Shown here: piece after piece, positions 58,222 to 64,000 of the stretch
Numbering within the stretch: position 1 is the first letter of the stretch
Layout of the letters: each line of letters starts with the position of its first letter
Assembly: GCF_022346945.1 (NCBI RefSeq)
Contig: NZ_JAKRNI010000011.1
Span: 1 to 64,000, forward strand
Length of the DNA: 64,000 nucleotides
Reading direction: 5' to 3'
Origin: Microbacterium sp. ACRRU
Lineage (GTDB): Bacteria; Actinomycetota; Actinomycetes; Actinomycetales; Microbacteriaceae
Position numbers and translations under genes: made by a program
Notes under the pieces: model-generated
Told to the model about the DNA's origin: nothing
Seen by the model: only the letters and a program-made list of their open reading frames with translations
Databases searched by the model: none

Positions 58222-59820
58222 ATGAAGCACACCCGCTTGGCATCCACCGCGATCGCAGGTCTCGTCGTGAGCGGTCTCGTCGCCGCCGCTCCCGCCGTCG
58301 CCGCACCGCCCGGACCGCCGCCGCACGCCGGCGCACCGGTCGGGGCCGGAAGCGGCCCCGGCGCCCGCGACCTGCTGCGATACGCCGAGGACACGTGGAC
58401 GTCGATGGCCGCAATGGCGCACGCGAACACCGGACTCCCGGACGACAACATCGGGGGAGACCTGGATGCCGCCACGGCATCCGGCTACACGTCGCCGACC
58501 AACATCGGCGGCTACCTGTGGTCGACCGTGACCGCGCGCGACCTCGGCATCATCGGCGCCGATGAGGCGCGCGAGCGGCTGACGGCCACGGTGACGACCC
58601 TCGAGGGCATGGAGCGCAACGAGGGCAGCGGCATGTACTACAACTGGTACTCGCCCGAGACCGGCGCCAAGCTCGAGATCTTCCCGACGTCCGGCGAGGT
58701 CATCCACCCCTTCCTCAGCACCGTCGACAACGGCTGGCTCGCCGCGGCGCTGCGGATCGTGCGCGAGGCCGAGCCGTCGCTCGCCGAGCGGGCCGACGCG
58801 CTGTACGCGTCGATGGACTTCTCGGCGTTCTTCGACACCGCCGGGGCAGCGGGCCTGCCGGCCGGGACCAACCGCGGCGGCTTCTGGGAAGCCTCGCCCG
58901 GCGGGGGCTGCGCCGTGGAGGCGCCGATGTACAACGGCAGCGGCGAGACGGCCTTCTACACGTGCCACCACTACGACACCACCGTGAGCGAGAGCCGGAT
59001 CGCCACCTACCTCGGCATCGCGCAGGGCGGCATCCCGGCGACGGCCCTGTACGGAACGCACCGGACGATGCCCGCCGGCTGCGACTGGGCATGGCAGGAG
59101 CAGTTGCCCACCGGGCAGACGCGCACGTACGACGGCGTCGACGTGTACGAGGGCGTCTACTCGTACGACGGCATGTCGTTCGTGCCCAGCTGGGGCGGCA
59201 GCATGTTCGAGTCGCTCATGCCCGACCTCCTGGTGCCGGAGACGGAGTGGGGCCCGCAGTCGTGGGCGGTCAACCACCCGATCACGGTCGAGGTGCAGAA
59301 GCGGCACGGCCTGCACGAGGCGGGCTACGGGTTCTGGGGCTTCTCCCCGGCCAGCAACCCGTTCGGCGGATACGCCGAATACGGCGTCGACATCGCCGGC
59401 ATCCGCTCCGACGGCTACACCTCGGATGCCGAGAAGACCGACGTCGACATCGACCGTGCGGGATGCGCGACCGGGACGAACCCCGACCCGGCCTTCGGGG
59501 ACGGTGTCGTCACCCCGCACGCGGCCTTCCTCGCGCTGCCGTACGACCGGCCCGGCGTGCTGAAGAACCTCCGCGGCCTCGAGAAGAAGCTCGGCGCGTA
59601 CGGTCCGGGAGGCTTCTACGACGCGGTCGCGGTGAAGAGCGGAACGATCGCCGAACGCTACCTGTCGCTCGACCAGTCGATGATCATGGCAGCCATCGGC
59701 AACGCCCTCACCGGCGACACGCTCAAGGACTACTTCGTCGATGACCGCATGGAGCAGACCCTCCGCCCGGCGATGGAGCAGCAGGTGTTCGGATCGTCGT
59801 GGGGTGAGCGCCGCCCCTGA
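58222..59820 (+). CDS. Secreted glycoamylase-like enzyme (GH144/PF10091-like)
   Basis: 532 aa, signal peptide with cleavage after about residue 28 (VAAAPAVAA). Conserved [12 protein letters not shown] (about 92-103) and [15 protein letters not shown] are typical of glycoamylase-domain proteins, which include the endo-beta-1,2-glucanases of GH144 and accessory domains of cyclic glucan synthases. Start ATG 58222 follows GAGGAGAG. The next genes encode a regulator, an ABC sugar importer and a GH3 glycosidase, so a degradative role on a beta-glucan is likely; substrate identity is inference. Confidence 0.72.
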   Translation: MKHTRLASTAIAGLVVSGLVAAAPAVAAPPGPPPHAGAPVGAGSGPGARDLLRYAEDTWTSMAAMAHANTGLPDDNIGGDLDAATASGYTSPTNIGGYLWSTVTARDLGIIGADEARERLTATVTTLEGMERNEGSGMYYNWYSPETGAKLEIFPTSGEVIHPFLSTVDNGWLAAALRIVREAEPSLAERADALYASMDFSAFFDTAGAAGLPAGTNRGGFWEASPGGGCAVEAPMYNGSGETAFYTCHHYDTTVSESRIATYLGIAQGGIPATALYGTHRTMPAGCDWAWQEQLPTGQTRTYDGVDVYEGVYSYDGMSFVPSWGGSMFESLMPDLLVPETEWGPQSWAVNHPITVEVQKRHGLHEAGYGFWGFSPASNPFGGYAEYGVDIAGIRSDGYTSDAEKTDVDIDRAGCATGTNPDPAFGDGVVTPHAAFLALPYDRPGVLKNLRGLEKKLGAYGPGGFYDAVAVKSGTIAERYLSLDQSMIMAAIGNALTGDTLKDYFVDDRMEQTLRPAMEQQVFGSSWGERRP

Positions 59821-59833
59821 TGCTCGGTCGGCT

Positions 59834-59866
59834 CGATGCCCGGTACCCTCGCGGGACCGGGCATCG
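59834..59866 (+). promoter_or_regulatory. Intercistronic hairpin before the TetR gene
   Basis: CGATGCCCGGT (59834-59844) and ACCGGGCATCG (59856-59866) form an 11 bp perfect stem with an 11 nt loop. No T tract. Possible processing or attenuation point. Confidence 0.5.
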
Positions 59867-59886
59867 GTGCGTGCGGAGGGATTCGA

Positions 59887-60492
59887 ATGGCGGACGAGGG
59901 GATGCCGCGCGCCGCGCGCGGAAGCTACCCGAAGGGACAGCAGCGGCGTCAGCGCATCGTCGACGAGGCCGTCCTCGTCTTCGGGCGCTCGGGGGTCACG
60001 AGCGGGTCGTTGCGGGAGGTCGCCAAACGCGTGGGGTTGACCCCGGCGGGCCTGCTGCACCACTTCGCCACCAAGGAGGAACTGTTCGCCGAGGTGTTGC
60101 GCCAGCGCGACGAACGCGTGCGCGCGGCCGCCGGCGACCCGCGCGAGCACACCCTCGTCGAGCAGATGAGCAAGGTCGTGGCCTACAACGCCACGACGCG
60201 CGGTCTCACGTCGCTGTACACGGTGGTCGTCGCGGAGGCGAGCGACCCCGACCATCCCGCTCACGCCGCCTTCGCGGCCCGGTACCGAGACGGCGCGGAG
60301 CGCGCCACCGAACTGCTGCGTGCGGGGCAGGCCGCGGGAGAGGTGCGCGCCGACATCGACCCCGAGCGCGCGGCGCGGCTCCTCAGCGCGGTGATGGACG
60401 GACTGCAGCAGCAGTGGCTGCTCGACGACTCGGTCGACATGGTGGCCCACTTCGCCGAGTTCGTCCGCGGGTACCTCGCACCGCGGCCCTGA
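59887..60492 (+). CDS. TetR-family transcriptional regulator
   Basis: 201 aa. Helix-turn-helix at about 16-60: RQRIVDEAVLVFGRSGV, then GSLREVAKRVGLTPAGLLHH. The C-terminal ligand domain contains DPERAARLLSAVMDGLQQQW. GGAGGG precedes ATG 59887. It lies between the secreted enzyme and the ABC importer operon and probably controls one or both. Confidence 0.87.
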   Translation: MADEGMPRAARGSYPKGQQRRQRIVDEAVLVFGRSGVTSGSLREVAKRVGLTPAGLLHHFATKEELFAEVLRQRDERVRAAAGDPREHTLVEQMSKVVAYNATTRGLTSLYTVVVAEASDPDHPAHAAFAARYRDGAERATELLRAGQAAGEVRADIDPERAARLLSAVMDGLQQQWLLDDSVDMVAHFAEFVRGYLAPRP

Positions 60493-60566
60493 CGCCCCGG
60501 CATCCCGGTCGCCCGTCCCGGCAGCCGGCGTCCGTCAGCGTCCCGGCGTCCGTCGGCCGCTGGCGT

Positions 60567-60601
60567 CGAGCGCACACGCTCGGGTCGAACGCACGCGTTC
60601 G
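60567..60601. promoter_or_regulatory. Two tandem palindromes upstream of the sugar importer
   Basis: CGAGCG-CACA-CGCTCG (60567-60582) and CGAACG-CACG-CGTTCG (60586-60601) are 16 bp palindromes with start-to-start distance of 19 bp. They lie between the TetR gene and the importer promoter and are candidates for two repressor dimers side by side. Confidence 0.5.
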
Positions 60602-60657
60602 GGGCGGCCCTGTCGTGTGCGTTCGGCCGGATCGTGTGCTTTCCAGAGACGCGGTGG

Positions 60658-60687
60658 TTGCCGGGCGGGAAGTTATGCGCTTAAACT
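60658..60687 (+). promoter_or_regulatory. Promoter of the sugar importer operon
   Basis: TTGCCG (60658-60663), 18 nt, TAAACT (60682-60687). The -10 overlaps a near-palindrome TTATGCGCTTAA (60673-60684). A leader hairpin GCGCCC/GGGCGC (60700-60717) follows before the GAGGAGG ribosome binding site. Confidence 0.5.
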
Positions 60688-60736
60688 AAGGGGGACACCG
60701 CGCCCGATGGAGGGCGCCCGTTCGAGGAGGAACACG

Positions 60737-61999
60737 ATGAGAAAGACCCGATGGAGCGCCGTCGCCGTCGTCGCGGTGGCCGCGATCGCGCTGACCGGGT
60801 GCGGACGCACCTCCGATTCCGGCGGCGACGCCGCCGAGGCATCCACGATCGGCGACGCCCAGGCCGAGGGCACGCTGACGATGTGGGCCATGGGCGCGGA
60901 GGGTGAAGCCCTGCCCGAGTTCGTGAAGACTTTCGAAGACGCCAATCCCGGCGTCACGGTCGAGGTGACGCCGGTGCCCTGGGATGCCGCGTACAGCAAG
61001 TTCCAGACCGCGATCGCCGGCGGCAACACCCCGGATCTCGCCATGGTCGGCTCGACCTGGATGGCCGATTTCGGTGATGCGCTGCAGACCGTCCCCACCG
61101 ACCTGTCCACCGACGGGATCTTCCCCGGCGCCGTGGACTCGACGATGATCGACGATCGCGCGACCGGGGTGCCGTGGTACGTCGACACGCGCGTGCTCTA
61201 CTACCGGACCGACATCGCCGCGCAGGCCGGCTGGACCAGCGCGCCCACCACGTGGGACGAGCTGAAGCAGATGGCCGCCGACATGCAGGCCAAGGGCGGA
61301 GCCGAGTACGGCATGCGCCTTCCCGCCGGCAACGATTCCTTCCAGGGCAACCTGTGGATGCCGTGGTCCAACGGTGTCGAGCTCGAGAACGGTTCCGAGT
61401 GGACGCTGGACACCCCCGAAGCGGCGGAGGCGTTCGAGTACTACCAGAGCTTCTACACCGACGGTGTGGCCAACCCGGCCGCGGACCGCTCGGCGGGTGC
61501 GCAGGAGGCGGACTTCGTCTCGGGAGCCACCCCGATGCTGATCGACGGCCCCTTCCTCATCGGTCAGCTCGAGGAGCTGGGCGGGGAAGGCTTCAGCGAG
61601 AAGTTCACCACCGCCGTTCTGCCGGCGAAGGAGTCGTCGACGTCGTTCAGCGGCGGCGCGAACCTCGCCGTGTTCGACAACTCCGACAACGCCACCAGCG
61701 CTTGGAAGCTCGTGCAGTGGCTGACCGAGCCCGAGACGCAGGTCGCGTGGTACGAGGCCACCGGTGATCTGCCCGCCGTGCAGGAGGCGTGGAACGACGA
61801 CGCGCTCGCATCGTCGCCGACGCTCGCCGCCTTCGGCACGCAGTTGGAGACGGCCAAGTCCGTCCCCGCCACCACCACGTGGGTGCAGGTCGCGGCGGCC
61901 GGTGACGGCATGCTCGAGAAGATCCGTCTCGGGCAGCAGACCCCGGCCGACGGCCTGAAGGAACTGCAGGCCACCGCCGACCAGCTGGGCCTGGGCTGA
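60737..61999 (+). CDS. Sugar-binding lipoprotein of ABC importer
   Basis: 420 aa family 1 solute-binding protein. Lipobox ALTGC with Cys22. TLTMWAMGAEGEALPEFVKT and GNTPDLAMVGSTWMADF are typical CUT1 receptor motifs. GAGGAGGAACACG precedes ATG 60737. It forms an operon with two permeases and a GH3 gene; a glucan-derived disaccharide or oligosaccharide is the expected ligand. Confidence 0.88.
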   Translation: MRKTRWSAVAVVAVAAIALTGCGRTSDSGGDAAEASTIGDAQAEGTLTMWAMGAEGEALPEFVKTFEDANPGVTVEVTPVPWDAAYSKFQTAIAGGNTPDLAMVGSTWMADFGDALQTVPTDLSTDGIFPGAVDSTMIDDRATGVPWYVDTRVLYYRTDIAAQAGWTSAPTTWDELKQMAADMQAKGGAEYGMRLPAGNDSFQGNLWMPWSNGVELENGSEWTLDTPEAAEAFEYYQSFYTDGVANPAADRSAGAQEADFVSGATPMLIDGPFLIGQLEELGGEGFSEKFTTAVLPAKESSTSFSGGANLAVFDNSDNATSAWKLVQWLTEPETQVAWYEATGDLPAVQEAWNDDALASSPTLAAFGTQLETAKSVPATTTWVQVAAAGDGMLEKIRLGQQTPADGLKELQATADQLGLG

Positions 62000-62003
62000 G
62001 GCC

Positions 62004-62954
62004 ATGACCCAGACAGTCATGGGCGCGACCGGGACGCGTGCCGTTCCCGGTCGCGCCCGGGCGCGCGGCGGCGCGGGAAGCCGTCGCCGCCGTCAGGGAT
62101 GGATCGCGTGGGGTTTCGCGCTGCCGTTCGTCGCCGTGTTCGCGGTGTTCATGGTGATCCCGATCGTCGGATCGTTCGCGATGTCGTTCACCGACTTCCG
62201 CGCGGCCGACATCCGCTCCCCGTTCTCGGTGAACTTCATCGGGCTCGAGCAGTACGCCGCCGTGCTCGGCGACCCGGTCTTCCTGACCTCGCTCGGGGTG
62301 ACCGCGACGTTCGTGATCGTCGGCATCCCCGTGACGATGGCGCTCGCCCTCGCCCTCGCGCTCGCGTTGAACGCCAGCCGTGGCCGCATCGTGTCGATCC
62401 TGCGCGTCGGGTTCTACGCACCGGTGGTCACGAGCATCGTCGCGGTCGCCGTCGTCTGGCGCTACATCCTGCAGCCGGAGGGGCTGCTGAACTCGGCGCT
62501 CGCGGTCGTCGGCATCCAGGGTCCGGACTGGCTCAACGACACCTCCACCGCGCTCCCGTCGCTGATCGCGATGGCGGTGTGGCGCAACGTCGGAACGCTC
62601 ATGGTCATCTTCCTCGCCGGGCTCCAGGCCATTCCGACCGATGTCAAAGAGGCCGCGCTGATGGACGGTGCCTCGTCCTGGCGCCGACTGACCTCGATCA
62701 CGCTGCCGCTGTTGCGCCCGACGCTGCTGCTGGGTGCCGTGCTCATCTCGGTCGGGTTCCTCCAGTTCTTCGAGGAGGCCTTCGTCATGACCCAGGGCGG
62801 TCCGCTCAACTCCACCCTCTCGGTGGCCTTCTACACGTTCAAGCAGTTCGGCTTCGGTCAGTACGGCACCGCCTCCGCGGCGAGCTACCTGCTGTTCCTG
62901 GCCATCGCGCTGCTCAGCCTGCTGCAGTTCCGCCTGTTGCGCTCGCGCGACTGA
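62004..62954 (+). CDS. Sugar ABC transporter permease (first)
   Basis: 316 aa MalF-family permease with a basic N-terminus (GRARARGGAGSRRRRQGW) and six membrane segments. EAA loop DVKEAALMDGASSWRRLTSI at about 213-232. It starts 4 nt after the binding-protein gene. The two permease genes are paired; no ATPase gene is visible, so an MsiK-type ATPase shared in trans is expected. Confidence 0.9.
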   Translation: MTQTVMGATGTRAVPGRARARGGAGSRRRRQGWIAWGFALPFVAVFAVFMVIPIVGSFAMSFTDFRAADIRSPFSVNFIGLEQYAAVLGDPVFLTSLGVTATFVIVGIPVTMALALALALALNASRGRIVSILRVGFYAPVVTSIVAVAVVWRYILQPEGLLNSALAVVGIQGPDWLNDTSTALPSLIAMAVWRNVGTLMVIFLAGLQAIPTDVKEAALMDGASSWRRLTSITLPLLRPTLLLGAVLISVGFLQFFEEAFVMTQGGPLNSTLSVAFYTFKQFGFGQYGTASAASYLLFLAIALLSLLQFRLLRSRD

Positions 62955-62969
62955 GGCAAGGAGACGCTC

Positions 62970-63866
62970 ATGACCCTCACCGCCCCCGCGGCCACCCCCG
63001 CCGTCGCCGAGACCGCGCACCCGCCGCGCCGTCGCCGCTCCGAGACCCGTCTCACCCCCGGTCGCGCCCTCACCCTCACCGTGCTCGTCCTCGGCCTGCT
63101 GGTGTGGATGGTGCCGTTCGCGTGGATGCTGCTGGGGTCGGTGAAGACGCAGCGCGAGATCCTGCAGCGCCCGCCGACGTGGTGGCCGCAGGAGTTCACG
63201 TGGGAGAACTTCGCCGTCTGGTTCGGACAGCTCAACTTCGGACAGTTCTTCGGCAACAGTCTGCTCGTGGCCGTCGTCACCGTCGCCGGCAACCTGGTGT
63301 TCTGCTCGATGGTCGGCTACGCCCTGGCGAAGATGGACTTTCCCGGCAAGAAGGCCTTGTTCGTCGTCGTGATGGTGACGCTCATGGTGCCGGGCGTGGT
63401 GACCTTCGTGCCGCTGTTCGTCATGGTCTCCTCGCTGGGCCTCGTCGACACGTACGCGGCGCTCATCCTGCCCTTCGTCACCACACCGCTGGGCGTCTTC
63501 CTCATGCGGCAGTTCATGCTCGGCATCCCGGATCCGTTGCTCGAAGCCGCCCGCATCGACGGTGCGGGGGAGCTGCGCATCTTCGCCCGCATCGTCATGC
63601 CGCTGTGCGGACCGCCCCTGGCGACCCTCGGCATCCTGACGTTCCTGGCGTCCTGGAACAACTTCCTGTGGCCGCTCGTGGCCGCCCAGACGCAGGGCAA
63701 GTACACCCTCCCCGTTGCGCTGTCGCTGTACTCCACCGGGCAGAACGCGACCGACTACGGCCTGCTGCTGGCCGGATCGGTGCTGGTGATCGCCCCGATC
63801 ATCGTGCTGTTCGTCTTCCTCCAGCGGTACTTCATCCAGGGCATCGCCTCGACCGGGCTGAAGTGA
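62970..63866 (+). CDS. Sugar ABC transporter permease (second)
   Basis: 298 aa MalG-family permease. EAA loop LLEAARIDGAGELRIFARI at about 190-208, C-terminus GIASTGLK. The start follows CAAGGAGACGCTC. Last full gene before the window end. Confidence 0.9.
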   Translation: MTLTAPAATPAVAETAHPPRRRRSETRLTPGRALTLTVLVLGLLVWMVPFAWMLLGSVKTQREILQRPPTWWPQEFTWENFAVWFGQLNFGQFFGNSLLVAVVTVAGNLVFCSMVGYALAKMDFPGKKALFVVVMVTLMVPGVVTFVPLFVMVSSLGLVDTYAALILPFVTTPLGVFLMRQFMLGIPDPLLEAARIDGAGELRIFARIVMPLCGPPLATLGILTFLASWNNFLWPLVAAQTQGKYTLPVALSLYSTGQNATDYGLLLAGSVLVIAPIIVLFVFLQRYFIQGIASTGLK

Positions 63867-63934
63867 CCCGCGAGACCCTCTCCACGACGTCGCCCTCGGG
63901 GTCGAGTGACCCGCGACCGATCCGAAAGGATGCC

Positions 63935-64000
63935 ATGACCTCCCCCCGCTTTCACACGGCCCCCGACGGGACGCGCTTCCGCGACCTGAACGGCAACGGC
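63935..64000 (+). CDS. Glycoside hydrolase family 3 protein, 5' fragment
   Basis: Only 22 codons are present. After GAAAGGATGCC, ATG 63935 opens TSPRFHTAPDGTRFRDLNGN, matching the start of cytoplasmic GH3 beta-glucosidases, which have DGTRFRDLNGNGRLDPYED-like N-termini. Position after sugar permeases fits. The gene runs off the right edge. Confidence 0.6.
   Translation, partial: MTSPRFHTAPDGTRFRDLNGNG

Noticed and set aside
53422..58475. Very long minus-strand open frames of about 1000 aa over aceB, aceA and ramB
   Set aside because: They are the aceB and aceA frames continuing upstream of the true starts, a result of high GC with few stops.
60586..60601. LexA box at CGAACG-CACG-CGTTCG
   Set aside because: The spacing between GAAC and GTTC is six, not four, so it does not fit the SOS consensus.
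1..64000. CRISPR array, insertion sequence, rRNA or replication origin
   Set aside because: No regularly spaced direct repeats, transposase motifs, rRNA segments or DnaA box clusters were seen.

Overview
The window is one contiguous piece of a high-GC actinobacterial chromosome. Gene content and codon use point to the Microbacteriaceae, most likely Microbacterium or a close relative. Supporting signs are strong G/C third positions, many genes with no Shine-Dalgarno sequence whose -10 box sits 6-8 nt before the start codon, a RamB-type glyoxylate regulator next to aceA/aceB, an actinobacterial zinc uptake locus of the AztABCD type, a DUF222/HNH gene behind a LexA-like box, a Cys-codon leader peptide in front of cbs-metB, and MaoC-type hydratase genes next to murB. 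I see no rRNA, no transposase, no phage structural genes and no CRISPR array.

Layout. 0-4 kb: MalF/MalG-type sugar permeases, then an FBP-domain protein and a PfkB sugar kinase. 4.1-9.2 kb: tRNA-Tyr, then a divergent zinc uptake locus (aztA on the minus strand; aztB, an AztD-like lipoprotein, aztC and aztD on the plus strand) around a Zur-like palindrome. 9.3-17.8 kb: a galactoside locus with a LacI repressor, three matching operators, GH42 beta-galactosidase, a three-gene ABC importer and GH36 alpha-galactosidase. 17.8-25 kb: a PhyH dioxygenase with a divergent AraC regulator, a small unknown gene, a MarR regulator, and a LysR regulator divergent from bifunctional putA. 25-31.8 kb: a PPOX-fold flavoprotein and divergent MocR regulator, DUF222/HNH, an FAD oxidoreductase and a divergent inositol-monophosphatase family protein. 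31.9-34.6 kb: a membrane-anchored M23 peptidase, tRNA-Thr, tRNA-Met and a small two-gene islet of unknown function.

34.6-41.6 kb: an ABC exporter pair, a small membrane protein, an aldo-keto reductase, a sugar-nucleotide-type SDR, an ECF sigma factor with an Asp23-family partner and a third small gene, and an NmrA-type protein. 41.7-46.8 kb: sulfur amino acid genes, with MetQ-MetN-MetI uptake on the minus strand divergent from a Cys-codon leader peptide, cystathionine beta-synthase and metB. 46.9-53.4 kb: F420/NADP reductase family, TauE/SafE permease behind a structured leader, two hotdog-fold hydratases, murB, a DUF559 nuclease-fold protein, an aspartate-type aminotransferase and a membrane protein. 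Three copies of a long palindromic repeat lie here. 53.4-58.1 kb: glyoxylate shunt (aceB, aceA) divergent from ramB. 58.2-64 kb: a secreted glycoamylase/GH144-like enzyme, a TetR regulator, a sugar ABC importer and the first codons of a GH3 glycosidase, which together look like a beta-glucan utilisation locus.

The most noteworthy signals are the palindromic repeat family (46.8, 50.7 and 51.7 kb), two copies of which frame a DUF559 nuclease-like gene; the Cys leader peptide before cbs-metB; the tightly spaced leaderless promoters; the strongly over-represented heptamer GGATGCC; and the folded leader plus terminator before the TauE permease.
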